Shown here: piece after piece, positions 53,266 through 62,155 of the stretch
How the letters are laid out: each line of letters begins with the position of its first letter
Position numbering within the stretch: position 1 is the stretch's first letter
From: AAA044-D11 sp009705075
GTDB lineage: Bacteria > Actinomycetota > Actinomycetes > Nanopelagicales > Nanopelagicaceae
DNA length: 64,000 bases
NCBI GenBank assembly: GCA_965268675.1
Contig: OZ254179.1
Coordinates: forward strand, 372,001-436,000
Direction of reading: 5' to 3'
Translations under genes and position numbers: made by a program
Notes under the pieces: model-generated
Database searches by the model: none
What the model saw: only the letters and a program-made list of their open reading frames with translations
Told to the model about the DNA's origin: nothing

Positions 53266-55476
53266 ATGGAAGGTCAAGATGTTAAGACCGCCGTTGCAAT
53301 AATTGATAACGGCAAATATGGAAAGCGCGAAATCCGGTTTGAAACCGGCCGCCTAGCACGTCAAGCGTCAGGAACTGCGCTTGTTTATTTAGATGATGAT
53401 TCAATGTTGCTCTCTGCAACAACTGCTGGAAAGCAGCCAAAGGATCAATTCGATTTCTTCCCACTTACAGTGGATGTTGAAGAACGTATGTATGCCGCAG
53501 GAAAGATTCCAGGATCTTTCTTCCGTCGTGAAGGTCGTCCGTCAGAAGATGCAATTCTTACCTGCCGATTGATTGACCGTCCACTACGCCCATCATTCGT
53601 AAAGGGACTTCGTAATGAAGTTCAAGTTGTCGTAACTGTTATGGCACTTAACCCTGATCACATGTATGACGTACTTGCGATTAACGCAGCATCAATGTCA
53701 ACACAACTTGCTGGTCTGCCATTCTCTGGCCCAATCGGTGGCGTTCGCGTTGCATTGATTGAAGGCCAATGGGTTGCATTCCCAAATCACTCAGATTTGG
53801 AGAAGGCGGTATTCGACATGGTCGTTGCTGGTTCAATTATTGATGGCGATGTCGCAATCATTATGGTTGAAGCAGAAGCAACAACTCAGACAATTAATCT
53901 CATCAAGGCTGGCGCTAAAGCTCCAACTGAAGAGATTGTTGGCGAAGGTCTAGAAGCTGCAAAGCCATTTATTCGCATTCTCTGCCAGGCACAGATGGAT
54001 CTCGCAAAGGTCGCTGCAAAGCCAACTGGCGAATTCCCAGTCTTCTTGGATTACCAAGATGATGCATACGCTGCAGTTGAAGCAGCAGCTAAAGATGATT
54101 TAGCTAAAGCGCTAACAATTGCCGGAAAGCAAGAGCGCGAAACTAAGCTTGATGAAGTAAATGCTTCGGTAAAAGAGAAGCTAGCTGCAACTTTCGAAGG
54201 TCGCGAGAAAGAAGTTTCTGCCGCTATTCGTTCAGTTACAAAGAAGCTAGTTCGCCAACGTGTTCTTCGCGAGAAGATCCGTATTGATGGACGTGGAATT
54301 CGCGATATTCGTGCAATCACAGCCGAGGTAGAAGTTATGCCTCGTGTTCACGGTTCAGCTATCTTCGAACGTGGCGAGACTCAAATCCTTGGTGTTACAA
54401 CTTTGAACATGTTAAAGATGGAACAACAACTAGATACTTTGAGCCCAGAAAACCATAAGCGTTATATGCACAACTACAACTTCCCACCATATTCAGTGGG
54501 CGAGACTGGTCGTGTTGGTTCACCAAAGCGTCGCGAAATCGGCCACGGTGCACTTGCAGAACGTGCCTTGGTTCCAGTTCTTCCAACACGTGAAGAATTC
54601 CCATATGCAATTCGCCAAGTTTCAGAAGCACTCGGATCAAACGGTTCAACTTCAATGGGTTCAGTATGTGCATCGACTATGTCGCTGCTAAATGCTGGTG
54701 TTCCACTGAAGGCCGCTGTTGCAGGTATTGCAATGGGTCTGATCTCAGATGTAGTAGATGGCAAGACTGAATACGTTGCAATCACAGATATTCTCGGAGC
54801 AGAAGATGCTTTCGGAGATATGGACTTCAAGGTTGCCGGAACAAAAGACTTCGTTACTGCGCTACAACTAGATACCAAACTTGATGGAATTCCAGCATCA
54901 GTATTGGCATCAGCTTTGCTACAGGCAAAGGAAGCACGTCTAACAATTCTTGACATCATGAACCAAGCAATCGATGCACCAGATGAGATGAGCCTTCTTG
55001 CTCCTCGCATCATTTCGGTCAAGGTTCCTGTCGATCTAATCGGTGCAATCATCGGACCTAAGGGCAAGATGATTAACCAGATTCAAGATGAAACTGGCGC
55101 AGATATCACCATCGAAGATGATGGAACTGTCTACATCGGAGCACTCGAAGGATCACAAGCCGAAGCCGCAAAGGCAATGATTGATGCAATTGCAAACCCA
55201 GTTGTTCCAAAGGTGGGAGAGCGCTTCAACGGAAGTATCGTGAAGCTTGCAACATTCGGCGCATTCGTATCACTTGTTCCTGGTAAAGATGGCTTGCTAC
55301 ACATCTCGCAGATTCGTAAATTGCATGGTGGAAAGCGCATCGAAAACCTTGAAGAAGTTATGAAGGTTGGCGACAAGATCGAAGTTGAAATTGCAGAGAT
55401 TGATCCAAAGGGTAAGTTCTCATTGGTTCCAGTTCTTGCAGATGGCACGGTTCCTGGTAAGGAAGCCGGCGAATAA
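53266..55476 (+). CDS. pnp: Polyribonucleotide nucleotidyltransferase (PNPase)
   Basis: Phosphorolytic 3'-5' exoribonuclease and RNA-tailing enzyme. Two RNase PH-like domains (second one from about residue 340) flank a helical domain. A KH domain (IIGPKGKMINQIQDETGA) and an S1 domain (GERFNGSIVKLATFGAFVSL) complete the C-terminus. The length is 736 residues. ATG 53266 follows AAATGGAG and lies directly behind the structured leader. The peptidase gene begins at the base after its stop. Confidence 0.97.
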   Translation: MEGQDVKTAVAIIDNGKYGKREIRFETGRLARQASGTALVYLDDDSMLLSATTAGKQPKDQFDFFPLTVDVEERMYAAGKIPGSFFRREGRPSEDAILTCRLIDRPLRPSFVKGLRNEVQVVVTVMALNPDHMYDVLAINAASMSTQLAGLPFSGPIGGVRVALIEGQWVAFPNHSDLEKAVFDMVVAGSIIDGDVAIIMVEAEATTQTINLIKAGAKAPTEEIVGEGLEAAKPFIRILCQAQMDLAKVAAKPTGEFPVFLDYQDDAYAAVEAAAKDDLAKALTIAGKQERETKLDEVNASVKEKLAATFEGREKEVSAAIRSVTKKLVRQRVLREKIRIDGRGIRDIRAITAEVEVMPRVHGSAIFERGETQILGVTTLNMLKMEQQLDTLSPENHKRYMHNYNFPPYSVGETGRVGSPKRREIGHGALAERALVPVLPTREEFPYAIRQVSEALGSNGSTSMGSVCASTMSLLNAGVPLKAAVAGIAMGLISDVVDGKTEYVAITDILGAEDAFGDMDFKVAGTKDFVTALQLDTKLDGIPASVLASALLQAKEARLTILDIMNQAIDAPDEMSLLAPRIISVKVPVDLIGAIIGPKGKMINQIQDETGADITIEDDGTVYIGALEGSQAEAAKAMIDAIANPVVPKVGERFNGSIVKLATFGAFVSLVPGKDGLLHISQIRKLHGGKRIENLEEVMKVGDKIEVEIAEIDPKGKFSLVPVLADGTVPGKEAGE

Positions 55477-56748
55477 TTGAGTAAGACAATCTTGCCCAGC
55501 GGGCTGCGAATTGTTACTGAAGAAGTCAGTACCTCGCGATCCGCTGCGGTAGGAATTTGGGCAAATGTTGGCTCTCGTGACGAATCAAAATCCGTCGCGG
55601 GAGCTTCTCACTTTCTAGAGCATTTACTTTTCAAGGGAACAAAGCGTCGTACCGCTCTCGAAATTTCATCTTCGATTGAGGCTGTTGGTGGCGAGATGAA
55701 TGCATTTACCGGTCAGGAATACACCTGCTTTTATGCCCGAGTAATCGATACTGATCTATCGCTAGCTGTTGATGTAGTGAGTGATTTGATTACATCATCT
55801 ACTTTCACTTCAGCCGATGTGGATTCCGAGCGCAAAGTTGTTCTAAGTGAGATAGCAGTTCGCGATGACGATCCATCTGACTATATTCATGAACTCTATC
55901 TAGATACCTATTACGGTGATTCACCGGTTGGCCGTTCAATCCTGGGCACAGTTGATTCAATCAACAAGATGCCGAGAAATTCAATATTTAATTATTATAA
56001 GAAGCACTACCAACCAGAGAATCTAGTAGTTTCCGTTGCGGGAAATGTTAAACATAAAAAAGTTGTAAAGCTCGTAGAAGAAGCGCTTTCTAGAGATGGC
56101 TTCCTTGATGTTCCTGATAATAAACATGAAGTCAGGGCAGCAACACCGATAAAAACACCAGGACTTGGTGAAGTTGGTTTAATTGATCGCAAAACAGAGC
56201 AAGCCCATATTCTCTATGGTTTTCCAGGTCTTGCCAGAAGTGATGATCGTAGATTCGCCCTAAGTGTTCTCTCATCTGCAATAGGTGGCGGAATGTCCTC
56301 ACGGTTATTTCAAGAAATTCGCGAAAAACGTGGCCTTGCCTATACGACTTATGCCTATCCACAACAATTCGCCGGGACTGGAACGCTCGCATTTTATGCC
56401 GGATGCAGAACCGAAAAAGCTGAAGAAGTCATTAAGTTGATGCGCGAAATAAGTGAATCAGTAATGCAACACGGACTGACTTCTGAAGAGATTTCCAGAG
56501 CAAAGGGCGCAGTAACAGGCGGCTTGATTCTGGGCCAGGAAGATACCGGTTCGCGAATGAGTCGGATCGGAAAGAGCGAACTTGTTTACGGCGAAATCAT
56601 GAGCTTCGATGATATTTTGAGCAAGGTCAAAGCGGTAACACCTGAGCAAATTCATCAATTAGCCCGCGACTTGTTTAGCGCTCCCGCTACCCTTGCACTA
56701 GTGGGACCATTTAGAAGTACCGCCAAATTTGAGAAGGTGATTGCGTGA
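55477..56748 (+). CDS. M16 family zinc metallopeptidase (processing-peptidase type)
   Basis: Inverzincin peptidase of 423 residues with the reversed zinc motif H45-F-L-E48-H49 and the downstream Glu region (ERKVVLSEIAVRDDDPSDY). Both M16 half-domains are present (the second contains GGGMSSRLFQEIREKRGLAYT). A homologue follows pnp in most actinobacteria. The native substrate is unknown. The start is TTG 55477, immediately after the pnp stop. The stop overlaps dapB by 4 nt. Confidence 0.9.
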   Translation: MSKTILPSGLRIVTEEVSTSRSAAVGIWANVGSRDESKSVAGASHFLEHLLFKGTKRRTALEISSSIEAVGGEMNAFTGQEYTCFYARVIDTDLSLAVDVVSDLITSSTFTSADVDSERKVVLSEIAVRDDDPSDYIHELYLDTYYGDSPVGRSILGTVDSINKMPRNSIFNYYKKHYQPENLVVSVAGNVKHKKVVKLVEEALSRDGFLDVPDNKHEVRAATPIKTPGLGEVGLIDRKTEQAHILYGFPGLARSDDRRFALSVLSSAIGGGMSSRLFQEIREKRGLAYTTYAYPQQFAGTGTLAFYAGCRTEKAEEVIKLMREISESVMQHGLTSEEISRAKGAVTGGLILGQEDTGSRMSRIGKSELVYGEIMSFDDILSKVKAVTPEQIHQLARDLFSAPATLALVGPFRSTAKFEKVIA

Positions 56749-57494
56749 GTATCAAAGTTGCAGTCCTAGGTGCAAAAGGGCGCATGGGATCTGAGAGCGT
56801 GAAGGCCATTTCTGGCACCACCGATCTTGAAGTTGTCGCACAATTAGATCTCGGGGATTCACTAGATAAATTGGTTTCAAGTGGAGCACAAGTAGTTGTT
56901 GATTTCACTCATCCAGATTCTGTAATGGGAAACCTAGAGTTCGCGATCAATAATGGAATAAGCGTTGTTGTTGGAACTACTGGATTTGATGAGAAGAAGT
57001 TGGGCCAAATTAAATCTTGGTTAGCCGCTAACCCAAAAGTGGGCGCACTCATTGCACCAAATTTTGGGCTCGGCGCAGTCTTGATGATGCAATTTGCAGC
57101 ACAAGCTTCCAAGTACTTTGAATCTGTTGAGATAGTAGAACTCCATCACCCAGCAAAAGCAGATGCACCTTCAGGGACAGCGGCCCGAACTGCAGAGCTA
57201 ATTAATGAGGCGCGCAAAGGCGTTAATAAAGCAGCGATGCCAGATGCAACAACTTCTGAAATTGATGGAGCTCGTGGCGCAAAAATTGGCGATGTTCACG
57301 TTCACTCAGTTCGACTCCGTGGCTTAGTTGCACATCAAGAAGTTATCTTGGGCGATATCGGCGAGACACTTTCGATTCGCCACGACTCAATTGACCGCAC
57401 TGGATTTATGCCAGGCGTTTTGCTAGCGGTAAGAAACGTCGGTAAGAACCCTGGGCTTACATTTGGCCTCGAGAACTATATGGATCTGAGTTAA
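56745..57494 (+). CDS. dapB: 4-hydroxy-tetrahydrodipicolinate reductase
   Basis: NAD(P)H-dependent reductase of the lysine/diaminopimelate pathway; the preceding step, DapA, is encoded at 59525. Marks are VAVLGAKGRMGSESV (nucleotide), VDFTHPD, VVGTTGF and the catalytic H134-H135-P-A-K138-A-D-A-P-S-G-T. The length of 249 residues is standard. Start GTG 56745 overlaps the M16 peptidase stop. Confidence 0.95.
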   Translation: MSIKVAVLGAKGRMGSESVKAISGTTDLEVVAQLDLGDSLDKLVSSGAQVVVDFTHPDSVMGNLEFAINNGISVVVGTTGFDEKKLGQIKSWLAANPKVGALIAPNFGLGAVLMMQFAAQASKYFESVEIVELHHPAKADAPSGTAARTAELINEARKGVNKAAMPDATTSEIDGARGAKIGDVHVHSVRLRGLVAHQEVILGDIGETLSIRHDSIDRTGFMPGVLLAVRNVGKNPGLTFGLENYMDLS

Positions 57495-57503
57495 GGAGCA
57501 AAA

Positions 57504-57755
57504 ATGAGTAACGTATTAATGTATGGCGCAGATTGGTGCGGGGATTGCCGCAGATCGAAGCGTTTTCTAGATTCCAATAACGTGGAATACACCTACGTGG
57601 ATGTTGAAGCTGATAAATCTGCAGCCGATAAAGTTGTTGAAATCAACGGCGGAGCTCAATCAATTCCAGTAATTGTTTTCAGCGATGGCACACACTTAAC
57701 AGAGCCATCAGATATAGATTTGAAGGCAAAGTTAGAGTCGCTAAAGATTCTTTAG
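57504..57755 (+). CDS. Glutaredoxin-like protein, mycoredoxin type
   Basis: Thioredoxin-fold protein of 83 residues with active site W11-C12-G-D-C15, cis-proline segment SIPVIVF and C-terminal DGTHLTEPSDIDLKAKLESL. The C-terminal half closely resembles mycoredoxin-1, which reduces mycothiol mixed disulfides. The second variable position is Asp rather than the usual Tyr or Pro, which may alter redox potential. AAGGAG precedes ATG 57504. The stop overlaps that of the convergent azlD gene. Confidence 0.85.
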   Translation: MSNVLMYGADWCGDCRRSKRFLDSNNVEYTYVDVEADKSAADKVVEINGGAQSIPVIVFSDGTHLTEPSDIDLKAKLESLKIL

Positions 57756-58060
57756 AAGTAGCGATAAGCGAGCGCTGAAGTAAGCGCGGCACCGAGAACC
57801 ACAACAGGAAATGGCGCCTTTGCAATCAGAAGAACAACAGCAGTTGCCATTCCAAGAGCGCGATTATCTATAACTAATTTTGTCTTATCTGCGAAGGTGT
57901 TTACAGCTACGAGGGCCGTCAACAAAGCGACTGGAACAAAGTTATTGATCCGCAGGATACGCGGATGACTTAATACAGATTCTGGTACTGAGGCACCAAG
58001 TACCTTTATTGCGAAAGCAAGGGCGCTTGAACCAATGACGGCAATCCAGAAAGCGTTCAT
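57752..58060 (-). CDS. azlD: Branched-chain amino acid exporter small subunit, AzlD family
   Basis: Membrane protein of 102 residues with three to four hydrophobic segments and the family pattern RILRINNFVPVALLTALVA. AzlD partners AzlC in exporting branched-chain amino acids or analogues. The start overlaps the azlC stop by 4 nt on the minus strand. Confidence 0.88.
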   Translation of the reverse strand: MNAFWIAVIGSSALAFAIKVLGASVPESVLSHPRILRINNFVPVALLTALVAVNTFADKTKLVIDNRALGMATAVVLLIAKAPFPVVVLGAALTSALAYRYF

Positions 58061-58698
58061 TTACGCCACCCAATAATTATTGCGAGCAAGGTGCAAGAAA
58101 TAATTGGAATTCCTGCTGGGACGAAAGGCGTAAGTGTTAAAGCAAGAACTATCGCAAGCGCTGCAAGTACCCAAGATTTGCGATCCGAAAGCCGAGGCCA
58201 GAGCAGTCCGAGAAAAGCGGCAGGCACTGCTGCATCTAGACCCCAGGCCGATGGATTTCCAATAGCTTGTGCGCCAAGTGCGCCAGCGAGGGTAAATAAA
58301 TTCCAGAAAAGATAGACGCCAAAGCCGGTGTACCAGAAACCTTTGCGCATCTCGTTTTCATCGTTTTGAGCAAGTGCGACACCAGTTGATTCATCAATCG
58401 TAATTTGCGCTGCAACTATTCGCTTCCACCCACGTAACTTAAGAATTGGCGCGAGGCGAAGACCATATAAACCATTTCGAGTTCCAAGCAGAGTTGATGT
58501 CGCAATCGCACTCAACGGTGTTCCACCTGCTGCAATCACACCTACAACTGCAAATTGTGACGCACCCGAGAAGAGTAGAAGTGAGAGAAGGCAGGCCTGT
58601 AATACAGAAAAGTCTGCGGCAACGGCTGCTGCACCAAATGCGCTGCCGTAAGCACCGACTGTTATTGAGACGCTAAAGGAATCTCTCTTCACTGACAC
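58057..58698 (-). CDS. azlC: Branched-chain amino acid exporter large subunit, AzlC family
   Basis: LIV-E family permease component with about five membrane segments. The pattern LFSGASQFAVVGVIAAGG and the TIDESTGVALAQNDE segment are typical of AzlC. GTG 58698 is preferred (213 residues) because CATACT lies 6 nt before it and the product starts close to the first conserved helix; TTG 58728 would add ten residues. The pair may vent excess Val/Leu/Ile made by the ilv block elsewhere in the window. Confidence 0.87.
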   Translation of the reverse strand: MSVKRDSFSVSITVGAYGSAFGAAAVAADFSVLQACLLSLLLFSGASQFAVVGVIAAGGTPLSAIATSTLLGTRNGLYGLRLAPILKLRGWKRIVAAQITIDESTGVALAQNDENEMRKGFWYTGFGVYLFWNLFTLAGALGAQAIGNPSAWGLDAAVPAAFLGLLWPRLSDRKSWVLAALAIVLALTLTPFVPAGIPIISCTLLAIIIGWRK

Positions 58699-58742
58699 GC
58701 CGAAAGTATGCCCTAATCCGCGGCGCAAGGCGTGGCTTTATA

Positions 58743-58757
58743 TAGGGTCGACCCATG
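58743..58757 (+). promoter_or_regulatory. Leaderless-type -10 element of thyX
   Basis: TAGGGT (58743-58748), 6 nt, then ATG at 58755. It sits in the 56-nt space shared with the divergent azlC start. Confidence 0.55.
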
Positions 58758-59504
58758 AACACCGATACCCCAGATCTCGAAGATACAAAGCAAGAAATTG
58801 TTTTCCGTGACGACATGACCGTTGAGTTGGTCAAATCGAGTGCTAGCGATGCGGATGTTATTTGGGCAGCCCGAGTTTCAACTGCGGGCGAAACTACTTT
58901 AGAAAAAGTTGGGGAATCTAGTGAACGAGATGCCGGGCTAATAAATTATTTGGCTCGCGAACGCCATGGAAGTCCCTTCGAACATACATCGATGACCTTC
59001 TTCGTGTCAGCCCCAATCTTTGTGTTCCGCGAATTTATGCGCCATCGAATTGCCTCCTATAACGAAGAGAGCGGTCGCTACCGTGAACTTCGTCCAGTTT
59101 TTTACATTCCAAATAAAGATCGAAAGTTGGTCCAAGTTGGAAAGACTGGTGCTTATACATTTGTTGATGGGTCGCCAGAACAACTTGAAATTACAGTCAA
59201 TGCGATAAAGGAAACCTGCATTGTTGCTTATGAGAATTATCAGAAAATTCTTGCATCTGGCGTGGCTCGCGAAGTGGCACGCGCAGTTTTACCAGTAACG
59301 CTCTACTCATCAATGTATGTGACTATGAACGCGCGCGCACTTATGAATTTCCTATCACTTCGTACATCCAGTCCTGGTTCGCATTTTCCGTCTTATCCGC
59401 AGCGAGAGATTGAGATGGTTGCCGAGAAGATGGAGAAGCACTTCGCGCAATTGATGCCTATGACCTATGAGGCATTCCAGAAATCAGGACGCATAGCTCC
59501 TTAA
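58755..59504 (+). CDS. thyX: Flavin-dependent thymidylate synthase
   Basis: Makes dTMP from dUMP using methylene-tetrahydrofolate, FAD and NADPH. The ThyX signature RHRxxSxNExSxRY is complete as R96-H-R-I-A-S-Y-N-E-E-S-G-R-Y109. The length of 249 residues is normal. dapA follows 20 nt later with its own promoter-like element, an order seen in many actinobacteria. Confidence 0.96.
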   Translation: MNTDTPDLEDTKQEIVFRDDMTVELVKSSASDADVIWAARVSTAGETTLEKVGESSERDAGLINYLARERHGSPFEHTSMTFFVSAPIFVFREFMRHRIASYNEESGRYRELRPVFYIPNKDRKLVQVGKTGAYTFVDGSPEQLEITVNAIKETCIVAYENYQKILASGVAREVARAVLPVTLYSSMYVTMNARALMNFLSLRTSSPGSHFPSYPQREIEMVAEKMEKHFAQLMPMTYEAFQKSGRIAP

Positions 59505-59512
59505 TTTGCGTG

Positions 59513-59527
59513 TAACCTACGGCCATG
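59513..59527 (+). promoter_or_regulatory. Leaderless-type -10 element of dapA
   Basis: TAACCT (59513-59518), 6 nt, then ATG at 59525. No Shine-Dalgarno sequence precedes this start. Confidence 0.55.
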
Positions 59528-60415
59528 AGTATCACTCCACCATTTGGCCGGTTAATTACCGCAATGGTTACGCCATTTAATAAGGCTGGCGAAATTGATT
59601 GGGCTGGCGTAGAAACTTTAGCGGCGCATTTAGTTTCGACGGGCCATGATGGAATCGTTGTAAACGGCACAACAGGTGAAGCCCCAACAACAAGTGATGA
59701 TGAAAAAGATCAGATTGTAAGCGTTGTTAAGAAAGTTGTCGGGCCAAAAATTCACGTCATTGCTGGCGCAGGAAACAATGAAACTTCACACTCAGTTGTT
59801 CAAGCAAAGCGCGCAGCAAAAGCCGGCGCTGATGCACTTCTAGTTGTTACTCCTTATTACAACAAGCCACCACAAGCAGGCATCGCTGCGCACTTCCGTG
59901 CAATGGCCGATGCAACCGATCTCTCAGTAATGATGTATGACATTCCGGGAAGAACTGGAATTGAGATTGAATCCGACACGATCGTAGAACTTGCAGAACA
60001 CCCAAGAATCGCCGCACTCAAAGATGCAAAAGGAAACGTTGCTGCAACCTCTTGGGTAATTAAACGCTCGGGTATTCCAGTTTATTCTGGCGATGATATT
60101 TTGAATCTGCCGCTACTTTCAGTTGGCGCAGTAGGAGTGGTCTCTGTTTGTGGCCACACAGTTGGAAAAGATTTGCGAGAAATGTTGGATGCTTGGTTTG
60201 CTGGAAAGTCAGAGCGCGCACTAGAAATACATCAGAAATTATTACCGGTATTCACCGGAACCTTCCGCACCCAAGGTGCGATATTGACTAAGGCCGCACT
60301 AAATGAAATGGGCCTACCTGGCGGATTTACTAGATTGCCACTTGTCGATGCCACCGCTGCGCAAATAGCGCAACTGCGGGAGGACCTACGACAAGGTGGA
60401 GTAACACTTAACTAA
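59525..60415 (+). CDS. dapA: 4-hydroxy-tetrahydrodipicolinate synthase
   Basis: Schiff-base aldolase condensing pyruvate with aspartate semialdehyde, the first committed step to diaminopimelate and lysine. The Schiff-base lysine is K166 (AALKDAKGN). Other marks are VVNGTTGEAPTTSDDEK and the YYNKPPQAG segment. The length is 296 residues. Its TAA shares one base with the RNase J start. Confidence 0.95.
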   Translation: MSITPPFGRLITAMVTPFNKAGEIDWAGVETLAAHLVSTGHDGIVVNGTTGEAPTTSDDEKDQIVSVVKKVVGPKIHVIAGAGNNETSHSVVQAKRAAKAGADALLVVTPYYNKPPQAGIAAHFRAMADATDLSVMMYDIPGRTGIEIESDTIVELAEHPRIAALKDAKGNVAATSWVIKRSGIPVYSGDDILNLPLLSVGAVGVVSVCGHTVGKDLREMLDAWFAGKSERALEIHQKLLPVFTGTFRTQGAILTKAALNEMGLPGGFTRLPLVDATAAQIAQLREDLRQGGVTLN

Positions 60416-62097
60416 TGAATCATCCGCATCCAGATTTACCCTATCCATCGAAGCTCGCTCCGAAAACTCTGCGCATAGTCGCACTAGGTGGGCTTGGCGA
60501 AATCGGTCGAAACATGACCGTATTCGAATACGAAGGAAAGTTATTAGTAGTTGATTGCGGAGTGCTCTTTCCTGAAGAGAGTCAACCTGGTATCGATTTA
60601 ATTCTGCCGGATTTCGAATACATCCGTGAACGACTCGATGATGTCGTCGCAGTAGCGCTCACACATGGACATGAAGATCACATCGGAGCAGTTCCTTACC
60701 TACTTCGCGAACGCAGTGATATTCCAATTGTTGGCTCTAAATTAACGCTGGCATTTACCGAAGCAAAGTTGAAGGAGCGTCGAATTACGGCGCCAATGGT
60801 TGAAGTAAAAGCCGGAATGATTCAGAAGTTTGGGCCATTCGAATTGGAATTTATTGCCGTAAATCACTCAATTCCAGATGCACTAGCAATTGCGATTCGT
60901 ACTCCTGCCGGCTTAGTTCTTGCAACTGGCGATTTCAAAATGGATCAACTTCCACTCGACGGCCGCATCACAGATTTAGTTACCTTCGCTCGGTTAGGCG
61001 AAGAGGGCGTGGATCTCTTCATGGTCGACTCAACTAACGCTGATGTTCCAGGATTCACAACCGCAGAGCGCGATATCAGCCCAGTTCTTGATCGAGTTAT
61101 TCGCCAGACCGAACGCAGAGTTATTGTCGCTTCATTTGCTTCTCATGTTCACCGAATTCAGCAGATTATTGATGTTGCCGAAAGCCATGGCCGCAAAGTC
61201 GCATATGTTGGTCGCAGCATGGTCCGCAACATGAAATTGGCAGAAGATCTTGGCTATTTGATGATTCCACCTAATTTAATTGTTGATTCTAAGAATTTAA
61301 AAGATTATGGCGACAAAGTTGTATTGATTTGCACCGGCTCCCAAGGTGAACCCCTTGCCGCGTTATCTCGAATGGCAAATGGTGATCATGAAATCCAAGT
61401 CGGCAAAGGTGACACCGTAATCCTTGCCTCTTCTCTGATTCCTGGAAATGAGAATCCGGTTTATCGAGTAATCAATGAACTAACTCGTTTTGGAGCGAAC
61501 GTGGTTCACAAAGGCAATGCAATGGTTCACGTATCTGGCCATGCATCTGCTGGTGAACTTCTTTACTGCTATAACATCGTTAAACCAAAGAATGTTATGC
61601 CGATACATGGCGAATGGCGCCACCTTCGTGCAAATGCTGAACTTGCAATCAAGACAGGTGTTGCTCGCACGAATACCTTAGTAGTCGAAAACGGAATCGT
61701 TGTTGATATGGCAGATGGCTACGCCGATGTAGCGGGCGCAATTCCAGTCGGTTTTGTATACGTTGATGGTCAGAGCATCGGTGAGATTACCGAAAGTTCT
61801 TTGAAAGATCGCAGAATTTTAGGTGAGGAAGGTTTCATTTCGGTGGTTGTTGTAATTGAATCGCAAACCGGAAAGATTGTGGCTGGTCCGGATATTCATG
61901 CTCGTGGATTTACTGAAGATAACGATCTCTTTAATGAAGTAAAAGGCATGATAGAAAAGGCACTAGCGACTGCAGTTGGTAATGGAATCAACGGTACGCA
62001 CCAACTTCAACAAGTTGTAAGAAAAACAGTTGGCAGTTGGGTCGGCGATAAGCATCGTCGTAAACCAATGATTGTTCCTGTCGTTATAGAGGTGTAA
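60415..62097 (+). CDS. rnj: Ribonuclease J
   Basis: Metallo-beta-lactamase/beta-CASP nuclease with endo- and 5'-3' exoribonuclease activity. The zinc motif is H84-G-H86-E-D88-H89. The beta-CASP segment contains FASHVHRIQQI and the later GHASAGEL and MPIHGEWRHL motifs. The length is 560 residues. The window thus encodes RNase E/G, PNPase and RNase J, the usual actinobacterial decay set. ATG 60415 overlaps the dapA stop by one base. Confidence 0.95.
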   Translation: MNHPHPDLPYPSKLAPKTLRIVALGGLGEIGRNMTVFEYEGKLLVVDCGVLFPEESQPGIDLILPDFEYIRERLDDVVAVALTHGHEDHIGAVPYLLRERSDIPIVGSKLTLAFTEAKLKERRITAPMVEVKAGMIQKFGPFELEFIAVNHSIPDALAIAIRTPAGLVLATGDFKMDQLPLDGRITDLVTFARLGEEGVDLFMVDSTNADVPGFTTAERDISPVLDRVIRQTERRVIVASFASHVHRIQQIIDVAESHGRKVAYVGRSMVRNMKLAEDLGYLMIPPNLIVDSKNLKDYGDKVVLICTGSQGEPLAALSRMANGDHEIQVGKGDTVILASSLIPGNENPVYRVINELTRFGANVVHKGNAMVHVSGHASAGELLYCYNIVKPKNVMPIHGEWRHLRANAELAIKTGVARTNTLVVENGIVVDMADGYADVAGAIPVGFVYVDGQSIGEITESSLKDRRILGEEGFISVVVVIESQTGKIVAGPDIHARGFTEDNDLFNEVKGMIEKALATAVGNGINGTHQLQQVVRKTVGSWVGDKHRRKPMIVPVVIEV

Positions 62098-62155
62098 CCG
62101 ATTTAGCGGCGCGCCTTAGTTGCCGCCTATATCTAACGCTTTAAGGTTAGCCATT

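Noticed and set aside
54474..55067. 197-residue open frame antisense to pnp
   Set aside because: It mirrors the codon pattern of the PNPase core, has no family motif and no ribosome binding site.
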